Below the pieces are notes generated by a model. It searched no databases. It was not told where the DNA came from and saw only the letters and a list, made by a program, of their open reading frames with translations. A stretch of 64,000 nt of DNA, from NCBI GenBank assembly GCA_029249445.1, contig JAQWHI010000009.1, positions 62,001-126,000 on the forward strand, given 5' to 3'. Shown piece by piece: positions 1-7,051 of the stretch (position 1 is the stretch's first letter; each line of letters begins with the position of its first letter). The position numbers and the translations under genes were made by a program. This stretch comes from Crocinitomicaceae bacterium. Lineage in GTDB: Bacteria; Bacteroidota; Bacteroidia; Flavobacteriales_D; Crocinitomicaceae.

Positions 1-15
1 GTTCAATTTTGACAT

Positions 16-1455
16 ATGGAAAAACTTCAGAATTTCATTAATGGTAAGTATTGCGATCCGATTGAAGGAAAATATATTGACAATTATGAACCGGCATCTG
101 GGCAAGTATACAGCAGTATACCGGATTCGGGAGCACAAGATGTGACATTAGCTGTTGCTGCTGCTGAGAAGGCATTTCCTATTTGGTCAAAAATGAGTGT
201 TCAGGATCGTAGTGGTGTATTGATTCGGCTCTCTGAAGGAATAGCGGAACGCATGGATGAATTTGTTGCTGCAGAGTCAAAAGACAATGGGAAACCACTT
301 GCACTGGCAGGGCATGTTGATATCCCAAGAGCGGTCTCCAATTTTCATTTCTTTGCAACTGCAATTTTGCATTATGCATCAGAGTCGCACAATATGGAAG
401 GGGTAGGCGTCAATTACACATTGAGAAAACCACTTGGAATTGTAGGTTGTATTTCTCCATGGAATTTGCCTTTGTATTTATTTTCATGGAAGATTGCTCC
501 GGCATTAGCTGCTGGTAATTGTGTTATTGCAAAGCCTTCGGAGGTTACACCTTATACCGCGTATTTATTGGGAAAAGTTGCAAAGGATGCCGGGATGCCT
601 GATGGGGTTTTAAATATTCTTCATGGACAAGGAGGAAATGTTGGAGATGCAATTGTGAAGCACCCCAAGATCAAAGCGATCTCTTTTACGGGAGGAACAT
701 CTACGGGCGAATATATTGCAAGAACTGCTGCTCCAATGTTTAAAAAGTTGTCTTTGGAACTTGGCGGTAAAAACCCAAATATTATTTATGCTGATTGCGA
801 TTTTAAAGAAATGATGAGTACGACTTTAAGATCATCATTTGCAAACCAAGGTCAAATTTGTTTGTGTGGCTCTCGGATTTTTATTGAACGCTCAATTTAT
901 GATACGTTCAAAGAAGAATTTGTAAGGCGAGTAGAAGCAACGGTTGTTGGACATCCGAACAATTCGGAGTCAAAGTTAGGAGCAATCGTTTCGAAACAGC
1001 ACATGGAAAAAGTACTGTCTTATGTTGAATTGGCAAAGAAAGAGGGAGGAACTGTCCTTACGGGAGGAGAGCGAGCTATTGTTGAAGGATATGAAGAGGG
1101 GTATTATATGCGTCCTACAGTGATTGAAGGTTTGCCATTTGATTGCAGAACCAATCAAGAAGAAATTTTTGGACCTGTCGTAACGATAACACCTTTTGAT
1201 TCAGAGGAGGAGGTTTTGATGATGGCAAATTCGACCCAGTATGGCTTAAGCGCGACACTTTGGACGTCAGATTTGAAGCGGGCTCACCGTATGGCAGATC
1301 AATTGCACGCAGGTATTGTTTGGGTCAATGCTTGGTTGGTGCGAGACTTGAGAACTCCTTTTGGAGGTGTAAAAGCATCAGGTGTCGGGCGTGAGGGAGG
1401 TTGGGAGGCTTTGCGTTTCTTTACTGAACCCAAAAATGTTTTTATAAAGTATTAA
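16..1455 (+). CDS. Aldehyde dehydrogenase, 2-aminomuconate semialdehyde dehydrogenase-like
   Basis: A full-length (479 aa) NAD(P)-dependent aldehyde dehydrogenase. It has the general-base glutamate in LELGGKNPN (about residue 247) and the nucleophilic cysteine in NQGQICLCGSRIF (about 281), plus the C-terminal PFGGVKASGVGREGG loop. The NQGQICLCGSRIF segment resembles the ALDH8A1/2-hydroxymuconic semialdehyde group, which oxidises 2-aminomuconate semialdehyde in the kynurenine branch of tryptophan breakdown. That substrate is inferred from similarity to the group. A RidA protein resembling the next enzyme of that pathway lies at 61356. The start ATG is only 15 bases from the window edge, so upstream operon partners cannot be seen. 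A strong hairpin terminator follows the stop. Confidence 0.9.
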   Translation: MEKLQNFINGKYCDPIEGKYIDNYEPASGQVYSSIPDSGAQDVTLAVAAAEKAFPIWSKMSVQDRSGVLIRLSEGIAERMDEFVAAESKDNGKPLALAGHVDIPRAVSNFHFFATAILHYASESHNMEGVGVNYTLRKPLGIVGCISPWNLPLYLFSWKIAPALAAGNCVIAKPSEVTPYTAYLLGKVAKDAGMPDGVLNILHGQGGNVGDAIVKHPKIKAISFTGGTSTGEYIARTAAPMFKKLSLELGGKNPNIIYADCDFKEMMSTTLRSSFANQGQICLCGSRIFIERSIYDTFKEEFVRRVEATVVGHPNNSESKLGAIVSKQHMEKVLSYVELAKKEGGTVLTGGERAIVEGYEEGYYMRPTVIEGLPFDCRTNQEEIFGPVVTITPFDSEEEVLMMANSTQYGLSATLWTSDLKRAHRMADQLHAGIVWVNAWLVRDLRTPFGGVKASGVGREGGWEALRFFTEPKNVFIKY

Positions 1456-1472
1456 TTATTAAAAATAGAGAC

Positions 1473-1506
1473 AAAAAGAGAGGTGAATGAATTCACCTCT
1501 CTTTTT
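1473..1506. terminator. Bidirectional intrinsic terminator
   Basis: A perfect 16-base inverted repeat (AAAAAGAGAGGTGAAT, two-base spacer, ATTCACCTCTCTTTTT) lies between two convergent genes, the aldehyde dehydrogenase and carbonic anhydrase. The A-run on one side and the T-run on the other allow termination in both directions. Confidence 0.92.
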
Positions 1507-1525
1507 ATTTTGTATGCGGGGGAAA

Positions 1526-2185
1526 CTACATCCAGGTTACAGCTCCATTTTTTACGTCATACATTGCTCCGACAATTTTCAACTCTCCATTACTTTCATC
1601 AATCGCTTTCTTGATAGCAGGGCTTTCATCAAGAATTTTAGCAATGGTTATGTGAACATTTTCATCTGCGACATGCTGAATAAATTCGCCATTTGAGGAA
1701 GTATGATCTCCAGGATAATTATTCGCCACAGATTGAGCTGTAGCAGCAAGATTTTCAGAAGCCATTGTGATTAAATTCTGTGCTAAATCTGGTTTCTCTC
1801 CTTCAGGTTTATACAAAAAGTCACATGTTCCTTTTACTGCTCCACACTGCGTGTGTCCCAGGACAACGATTAATTTTACGCCCGCATTTAGTACCGCAAA
1901 CTCCATACTTCCAATAATATCAGTATTTGCGAAGTTTCCTGCAACGCGCGCACTAAATATATCTCCAACGCCTTGATCGAAAAGATATTCAGCAGTTACA
2001 CGTGAGTCGATACAATTCAAGACAACAGAATGGGGGAATTGTCCCTCAGCTCCTGTGATTGCGACTTGTTGCGTTAAGTCGCGGTGCAAACGTTCATTTT
2101 TTATGAATCTTGAATTTCCTTCCTTTAACAACTGCAGCGCTTTGTCAGCAGTCATAGTTGCTTGTGTTTCCTTTGTTTGAGTCAT
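1526..2185 (-). CDS. Beta-class carbonic anhydrase
   Basis: A 219-residue cytoplasmic zinc enzyme that interconverts CO2 and bicarbonate. The beta-class zinc and active-site residues are all present: Cys58-Ile-Asp60-Ser-Arg62 in NCIDSRV, and His111 and Cys114 in GHTQCGAVKG. No signal peptide is seen. Its ATG overlaps the stop codon of the upstream SulP gene (TAATG), so the two are probably translationally coupled. Fused or adjacent SulP-carbonic anhydrase pairs are known to supply bicarbonate in many bacteria, and that is the likely role here. The gene ends before a strong bidirectional terminator. Confidence 0.95.
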   Translation of the reverse strand: MTQTKETQATMTADKALQLLKEGNSRFIKNERLHRDLTQQVAITGAEGQFPHSVVLNCIDSRVTAEYLFDQGVGDIFSARVAGNFANTDIIGSMEFAVLNAGVKLIVVLGHTQCGAVKGTCDFLYKPEGEKPDLAQNLITMASENLAATAQSVANNYPGDHTSSNGEFIQHVADENVHITIAKILDESPAIKKAIDESNGELKIVGAMYDVKNGAVTWM

Positions 2186-3759
2186 TATTCTATGGTGTTA
2201 AGTTGTTCAACATTAATAATAGTCAAGTTAATTCGCTTTTCTGTTACTGTATAATTCTGAAATTCTTTAAGAATTTCAAGTGCATCATGATCGATAAATT
2301 TACAATTGGACCCATCGAGTTCTATATTTGATTCTTCTTCAATAGAATCGAGAAGGTCGAAGATGCTTGCTTTGTTTAAAAATGTGAGCTCCTCAGGCAG
2401 TTTGATTTTTAAGGACCTGTGGCCTTCCTCCATATGCTCCTCAGCGATGTAGTCGTTTTTATAATTTCTCCTTAAAATAAAGAAGATTGCAAATACAACT
2501 CCTATAGCAATACCGGCCAATAAGTTGGTAAGTAAAACACCAACAATTGTTGCAATGAAAGGCAAGAACTGTTCTAGCCCTTGCTTGAAGAGTGTTCTGT
2601 ACAGTTTGATGTTTGATAATTTATATCCAATCATTAAAAGCACCGCCGCCAAAGAAGCCATTGGTATTTTATTGAGAAGATTTGGTATGAACAGTATTGC
2701 AGAGACCAAGAGTATTCCATGCAATATAGCAGACAGTTTTGATTTTGCTCCCGTATTGATGTTGGCAGAACTTCGGACGATTACCTGTGTAATTGGAAGT
2801 CCTCCTAGCATCCCTGATACAATATTTCCTGCACCTTGAGCTTTGAGTTCTCTATTTGTTGGAGTATGATGTTTCTCCGGATCCAACTTATCAGTTGCCT
2901 CAACACTCAGAAGTGTTTCTAAACTGCCAACGATTGCTATGGTTATAGCGATAGCGTATACATTCCAGTTTTTTAATGCGCCGAAATCTGGTGTGGTAAG
3001 GTAGTGGGTAAAATCTTCAAAAGAAGCAATCACGGGCAATTGAACGAGTTGCTTGTCTTTAATGACCCATTCACCGCCTATACCGATAAAGTATTCGTTC
3101 AATAAAATTCCGATTACCACAACAAAAAGGGCTCCCGGAAGGATTTTGAACAGTCCAAACTTTTTCATGAATTTTTGCTCAAAGAGAATCAAAATCAACA
3201 GTGAAATCACACTGATTGTTAATGCCGCTGGATGAATACTCTCCAACATATATCCGAGATCAGAGAATGTATTGTGTCCGTTCATTTGGTTGAGAGCTTC
3301 ATCTCCCATAAAATCTTCATCGTAACCGAAGAAGTGCGGAATCTCTTTTAGGATAAGTGTTAGACCAATTGCGGCGAGCATTCCTTTAATCACGGAAGAG
3401 GGGAAGTATTTACTGAGCACACCGGCTTTGAGAAAACCAGCAATTACTTGAATCACTCCTGCTAAAACGACGGCAGTTAAAAATGCTTCAAAACTACCGA
3501 GAGTTAAAATGGCAGCTGTAACGATTGTAATTAATCCAGCTGCTGGACCTGAGACTCCCAAGCGTGAGCCACTTAGGGATCCAACGACAATACCTCCGAC
3601 AATTCCTGCAATCAATCCAGAGAAGATGTTGGGCATACCATCAATGCCCTGAACGTTTGTTGAGGCAAGTCCGATTCCCAAACACAAAGGGAGTGCTACG
3701 AGAAATACAACTAAACTTGCCGGGAGGTCTTGCCTCCAATGTTTAAAAAAAGATTTCAT
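2185..3759 (-). CDS. SulP family inorganic anion (probably bicarbonate) transporter with STAS domain
   Basis: A 524-residue inner-membrane protein with the SulP layout: an N-terminal run of about 10-12 hydrophobic segments, including GLASTNVQGIDGMPNIFSGL and the SGSRLGVSGPAAG motif, then a C-terminal STAS domain (roughly residues 430-524) with the NIELDGSNCKFIDHDALEIL strand-helix. Family members move sulfate or bicarbonate. The overlap with the carbonic anhydrase gene points to bicarbonate, but the sequence alone does not settle the substrate. It is the second gene of a leftward group behind a small exported protein, 80 bases downstream of that gene. Confidence 0.93.
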   Translation of the reverse strand: MKSFFKHWRQDLPASLVVFLVALPLCLGIGLASTNVQGIDGMPNIFSGLIAGIVGGIVVGSLSGSRLGVSGPAAGLITIVTAAILTLGSFEAFLTAVVLAGVIQVIAGFLKAGVLSKYFPSSVIKGMLAAIGLTLILKEIPHFFGYDEDFMGDEALNQMNGHNTFSDLGYMLESIHPAALTISVISLLILILFEQKFMKKFGLFKILPGALFVVVIGILLNEYFIGIGGEWVIKDKQLVQLPVIASFEDFTHYLTTPDFGALKNWNVYAIAITIAIVGSLETLLSVEATDKLDPEKHHTPTNRELKAQGAGNIVSGMLGGLPITQVIVRSSANINTGAKSKLSAILHGILLVSAILFIPNLLNKIPMASLAAVLLMIGYKLSNIKLYRTLFKQGLEQFLPFIATIVGVLLTNLLAGIAIGVVFAIFFILRRNYKNDYIAEEHMEEGHRSLKIKLPEELTFLNKASIFDLLDSIEEESNIELDGSNCKFIDHDALEILKEFQNYTVTEKRINLTIINVEQLNTIE

Positions 3760-3839
3760 AATTATAATTAAAAATGCTGTCGTGAATTGACAGACTTAAA
3801 AACAAATGAGTATCCATTTGGACACTCCGAATATTTGAT

Positions 3840-4139
3840 TTAAGAGCGTCTCCGCGGCGGAGGCGTTAGGACTTCAGGTTGAATGCTCTGAAAGATTCTA
3901 TTTTTGAAATAATAATTTCGGAGGGGGTTTTTGCCTGCAAAAAGCTCATTTTTATCAAAATGATGGTCGGAGAAGTCACAATTGTGCTGTGTTTTTTTTA
4001 CATCATCTTCTTCCTCTTCTTCATTCATCGATTCTAACAATTCGTATAGTGTCTCATCTTCATCAAAAGTAATGACAGTAGATGATAGAATTGGAATGAC
4101 CAACACTACGACTAGAAAAATAGTTTTTGTCAATTTCAT
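3840..4139 (-). CDS. Small acidic exported protein of unknown function
   Basis: A 99-residue protein with an N-terminal hydrophobic stretch (KTIFLVVVLVIPILSS), probably a signal peptide or anchor. A very acidic segment follows (NEEEEEDDVKK), then a single-Cys/His patch (HNCDFSDHHFDK), and a basic proline-rich tail (TPPPRRRS). I do not recognise the family. It lies 80 bases upstream of the SulP gene on the same strand and may be co-transcribed with it. The clear hydrophobic leader and the acidic/basic block structure argue for a real gene. The alternative is an independent small envelope protein. Confidence 0.6.
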   Translation of the reverse strand: MKLTKTIFLVVVLVIPILSSTVITFDEDETLYELLESMNEEEEEDDVKKTQHNCDFSDHHFDKNELFAGKNPLRNYYFKNRIFQSIQPEVLTPPPRRRS

Positions 4140-4267
4140 GAATTAAAATCGGAGTTAAAAGTATTAAAAAACTGGCAATGCACGGAAGAATTTTATATTA
4201 TTTAACGATTTCAACACAGACAAATTAATAGTTGTATTTACGGCCTATTTGAATAAGAACCGAACGT

Positions 4268-5035
4268 TTATTGTAGCAGAATACGCTCAGTTTTTATGAT
4301 TTCATTGGTTTCTACAGAAACTAAATATACTCCTGACTCTTGCATACCGAGGTCAATTTCTGATTGATGGTGCAGCGCTTCTTGGCGCAAAACAATTCTA
4401 CCAGACAGATCGCGAACGACAGCTGTGAATTGATCAATACCTTGTGATTCTAAATTTATCTTGAATATTCCATTGGTTGGGTTTGGAACCAATGAAAAAT
4501 TTAGGTCTTGCACGGATGCAGACAACCCGAGGTTTGCATCGAACCATCGAATAATAACTTCTGCAAAATACACATCGTCAAGATCTAGTATTTCAAGATG
4601 ATCAGTATTCTCTGGAATGTTCGCCAATTCAATTTGTTGGACAAATTGACGTTCGTATACAGCATCATCACCAACGATGCTCGTACATCCTGTTGAGATT
4701 GGAGCATCGGATTCAAATCCGGACATGTCAAATGAAATAAATGTAGTACTTGTGTTCGAGACATTCGCAATTTCAAGATTTTGAATGTCCTTCCAAAGGT
4801 TGTATTCCGCTTCCGGGTCGTTTTCGAAAACCCAACAGTTTGTGAATTCATTGGCATCGGAATCATTTGTCCATATATTAATTACTGGATCTTGAGGTGC
4901 CTGAGAGCACAGTGTTACGATTCCGCCGTCACAGTCATCTGCTTTTGCTTTCAATTTTGTAACCGTAACGGTATATGAAATTTGTGCGAATAATGTAGAA
5001 GGGACAAATCCCAATAGTACTAGTAGTTTTTTCAT
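4268..5035 (-). CDS. Secreted protein with T9SS type A sorting domain
   Basis: A 255-residue protein starting with a clear signal peptide (MKKLLVLLGFVPSTLFAQ). The first about 170 residues form an unrecognised beta-rich, Cys-containing domain (ADDCDGGIVTLCSQAPQDP, NIWTNDSDANEFTNCW). The last about 80 residues are a type A sorting domain: SLVPNPTNGIFKINLES, then DLSGRIVLRQE and a final GVYLVSVETNE strand. It should be exported by Sec, then carried across the outer membrane by T9SS and attached or released. It is transcribed away from the pterin operon, across a 294-base intergenic region. The function of the N-terminal domain is unknown. Confidence 0.85.
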   Translation of the reverse strand: MKKLLVLLGFVPSTLFAQISYTVTVTKLKAKADDCDGGIVTLCSQAPQDPVINIWTNDSDANEFTNCWVFENDPEAEYNLWKDIQNLEIANVSNTSTTFISFDMSGFESDAPISTGCTSIVGDDAVYERQFVQQIELANIPENTDHLEILDLDDVYFAEVIIRWFDANLGLSASVQDLNFSLVPNPTNGIFKINLESQGIDQFTAVVRDLSGRIVLRQEALHHQSEIDLGMQESGVYLVSVETNEIIKTERILLQ

Positions 5036-5329
5036 TTCTCAATCATTTAAGCAGATCACTCAAATTTAAGTATATCTAAATAACTCACAACCCATTTATA
5101 AAAATTCACCTAAATCGTTTCCCGTAGTTTAAACAAAATCACTTGCAAATACTTGAAAAAGTCATTTTTGAAAGAGGGACTCGTTTCCGTATATTCGATT
5201 AAGTTTCGAAGATCAAAATAAAAATGTTTAACAAAAAGTTGTAAAAGTTAAACAAAATATATACTATTGTTTAATGATTGATCAAAAAGGTTAAACAAAA
5301 CTATACAATCAACTAATTAATTATCAAAT
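5036..5329. promoter_or_regulatory. Divergent intergenic region with repeated TTAAACAA elements
   Basis: This 294-base gap separates the leftward T9SS gene from the rightward pterin operon. The core TTAAACAAAA occurs at 5129-5138, 5248-5257 and 5291-5300. Inverted partial copies occur at 5226-5232 (GTTTAAC) and 5267-5274 (TTGTTTAA). A promoter-like pair sits among them: TTG at 5239-5241, a 20-base spacer, then TACTATTG at 5262-5269, one mismatch from the Bacteroidota -7 consensus TANNTTTG. The copies flank and overlap this promoter, as operators would. The regulator is not in the window. Confidence 0.6.
5290..5303 (+). repeat. Shared 14-mer GTTAAACAAAACTA, copy upstream of the pterin operon
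   Basis: This exact 14-base sequence also occurs upstream of dxs at 28643-28656. It lies 27-40 bases before the PTPS/QueD start codon. Read on the minus strand it contains TAGTTTTG, an exact TANNTTTG match, so it may overlap a leftward promoter as well as act as an operator. Confidence 0.6.
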
Positions 5330-5737
5330 ATGAAAACGGCTGTAATTCGGAAAGCACATTTTAATGCGGCACATCGCCTTCACAATGATGACTGGTCCGC
5401 TGAAAAAAACAAAGATGTCTTTGGAAAGTGTAACAATCCAAACTACCACGGCCACAATTATGACCTGGAGGTTAAAGTTGTGGGTGAGGTTAATCCGGAC
5501 ACAGGATATGTTATGGACATGAAGATTTTGAAACAATTCATCAAAAGTGAAGTGACTGAAATATACGATCACAAAAATTTAAATCTAGATGTACCTGACT
5601 TTAAAACAACCATTCCAACAGCAGAAAATATAGCCCGTGCAATTTACGAAAGGCTGAGAGTACATATTACAGCTCCCCTTGAATTAAAAATTAAATTATA
5701 TGAAACATCGCGAAATTTTGTTGAATACCCAGCTTAA
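5330..5737 (+). CDS. 6-pyruvoyl-tetrahydropterin synthase / QueD family protein
   Basis: A 135-residue enzyme of the PTPS/QueD family, which converts 7,8-dihydroneopterin triphosphate to 6-pyruvoyl-tetrahydropterin or 6-carboxy-tetrahydropterin. It has the catalytic Cys34 in FGKCNNPNYHGHNYDLEV, zinc histidines at 15, 40 and 42, the DHKNLN motif (His81) and PTAENIA. The GKCNNPN.HGHNY form resembles animal-type PTPS more than E. coli QueD, so tetrahydrobiopterin-type synthesis is possible. No queuosine genes (queC/E) are nearby. Its 3' end overlaps folE by 38 bases, and FolE makes the substrate, so the two form one pathway unit. The upstream region carries repeated TTAAACAA elements. Confidence 0.88.
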   Translation: MKTAVIRKAHFNAAHRLHNDDWSAEKNKDVFGKCNNPNYHGHNYDLEVKVVGEVNPDTGYVMDMKILKQFIKSEVTEIYDHKNLNLDVPDFKTTIPTAENIARAIYERLRVHITAPLELKIKLYETSRNFVEYPA

Positions 5738-6428
5738 CGGCAAGAATGGAACCAATGGAAAAAATGGGATCAATGTAGATCGAGCATTTCATGATGCCAT
5801 TGGTGAGCAACATGCATTTACCTCAATTGAAACACCAATGCGGGAGGATGCGTTTCTTATTACCAAAGAAGAAAAAAAACAAATTATTGCAGATTCGTTC
5901 GAGAGAATTATGCACACACTTGGCCTCGATATGGAAGATGACTCGTTGCGTGGTACACCATACCGTGTTGCAAAAATGTATGTTGACGAAATTTTCTCAG
6001 GCTTGGATACCGCGAATAAGCCTCAAATAGCACTCTTTGAAAATAAGTATGCGTACAAAGAGATGTTGGTTGAGAAAAATATTACTTTTTTCTCCAACTG
6101 TGAGCATCATTTTGTTCCTATAATAGGGAAGGCACATTTGGGGTACATTTCTAATGGTAAGGTCATCGGTCTTTCCAAACTCAACCGCATCGTCCAGTAT
6201 TTTGCAAAACGCCCACAGGTTCAAGAGCGTCTAACGGAACAAATTGCGAGCGAGTTACAAGATATTCTGGGCACTAAGGATGTTGCTATAATTATAGACG
6301 CAGAGCATTTGTGTGTTTCTTCTAGAGGTGTACAAGATGTCAATTCATCTACTGTAACGTCATTCTTTGGAGGGCAATTTAATGATGCAGACAAGCGCAA
6401 GGAATTTCTTGAATACATAAAATTGTGA
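5700..6428 (+). CDS. folE: GTP cyclohydrolase I
   Basis: A 242-residue homologue of FolE, which converts GTP to 7,8-dihydroneopterin triphosphate, the first step of folate and biopterin synthesis. The zinc ligands are visible: Cys134 and His137 in SNCEHHFVP, and Cys205 in AEHLCVSSRG. The conserved GLSKLNRIV and KRPQVQERLT segments are present too. The start at 5700 lies inside the PTPS gene. It adds an Asn/Gly/Lys-rich leader (NGKNGTNGKNGIN) before the conserved SIETPMREDAF region, so a later start is possible but no better ATG precedes that region. Coupling to PTPS suggests the product is directed to a tetrahydropterin. Confidence 0.95.
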   Translation: MKHREILLNTQLNGKNGTNGKNGINVDRAFHDAIGEQHAFTSIETPMREDAFLITKEEKKQIIADSFERIMHTLGLDMEDDSLRGTPYRVAKMYVDEIFSGLDTANKPQIALFENKYAYKEMLVEKNITFFSNCEHHFVPIIGKAHLGYISNGKVIGLSKLNRIVQYFAKRPQVQERLTEQIASELQDILGTKDVAIIIDAEHLCVSSRGVQDVNSSTVTSFFGGQFNDADKRKEFLEYIKL

Positions 6429-6462
6429 TTTCTACGAAGTGTTAAAAATAAAACACGTCATT

Positions 6463-6639
6463 ATGGTAAAATTTAAGGTTATTGATCGCGTGGATAGATT
6501 GATGTCGGAGTATGTAGAGATTATAGAATCTGCATACCAACTTCACACGGAAAACCGAGAAGAAGCAATGCAAAAGTTAAAAGAAACAGCAAAGCTTGAA
6601 CGTCAAATTGAAGAATTGAAGCAGGCCAGACTAAATTAG
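6463..6639 (+). CDS. Small helical protein, possibly Lacal_2735 (DUF6435)-like
   Basis: A 58-residue charged, helix-forming protein. The region YVEIIESAYQLHTENREEAMQKLKETAKLERQIEELK resembles the small Lacal_2735/DUF6435 proteins of Flavobacteria, whose function is unknown. The ORF track starts at a GTG at 6439. I prefer the ATG at 6463, which gives MVKFKVIDRV. It follows folE by 34 bases and is probably in the same transcript. Confidence in coding is moderate because it is short, but the amphipathic pattern and position support it. Confidence 0.6.
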   Translation: MVKFKVIDRVDRLMSEYVEIIESAYQLHTENREEAMQKLKETAKLERQIEELKQARLN

Positions 6640-6649
6640 TATCTCTTTT

Positions 6650-7051
6650 TCATTCGTTGACGGGTGTCCTGCGAATTTCAAAGTCAATGTGCGCCTTCTC
6701 ACAGGCACGAGACGCGCACTCAGCGTATGTTTTTATGTTTTTGTCTGCCACGGTATCGCCCACATAAAATAGTATCTTTTCAATCTTTTTTTCTTTGATT
6801 TGCTTTGCAACAAAACTACTATGAGTTTCTATTTCTTTAGGCATTAACAAATGATTGTAGTCGGGAATTGTCTGATCTGGCCCAATCAATCCATATTTCC
6901 CCGAAAAAATCATGAATTTAGAGTGTTCTGATTTTGCCTTTTCTGCCACAGAATTTATTCTTTTACTAATGTATCTCTCTATCGCTCGAATTGGGCTTTT
7001 AGCAGGATTCTTTCGCGCTGAGCAATAAGTGCAGAAAACGGTCAGTGGCAT
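6650..7051 (-). CDS. DUF6884-like protein
   Basis: A 133-residue cytoplasmic protein starting CTYCSARKNP, with a central FSGKYGLIGPDQTIPDYNHLL segment typical of the DUF6884/YaaA-like group, in which a C-[ST] motif near the N-terminus is followed by a [S]xKYGLI-x-PDxxIxxYD motif. The molecular function is not known to me. Its ATG overlaps the last 10 bases of the upstream T9SS protease gene, so translation may be coupled. It converges with the small gene of the pterin operon, 10 bases away. Confidence 0.7.
   Translation of the reverse strand: MPLTVFCTYCSARKNPAKSPIRAIERYISKRINSVAEKAKSEHSKFMIFSGKYGLIGPDQTIPDYNHLLMPKEIETHSSFVAKQIKEKKIEKILFYVGDTVADKNIKTYAECASRACEKAHIDFEIRRTPVNE

Noticed and set aside
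2525-2839. 104-codon plus-strand ORF inside the SulP gene
   Set aside because: It is a shadow of the SulP reading frame, and its translation has no protein-like features. The same applies to the other overlapping short ORFs in the track.
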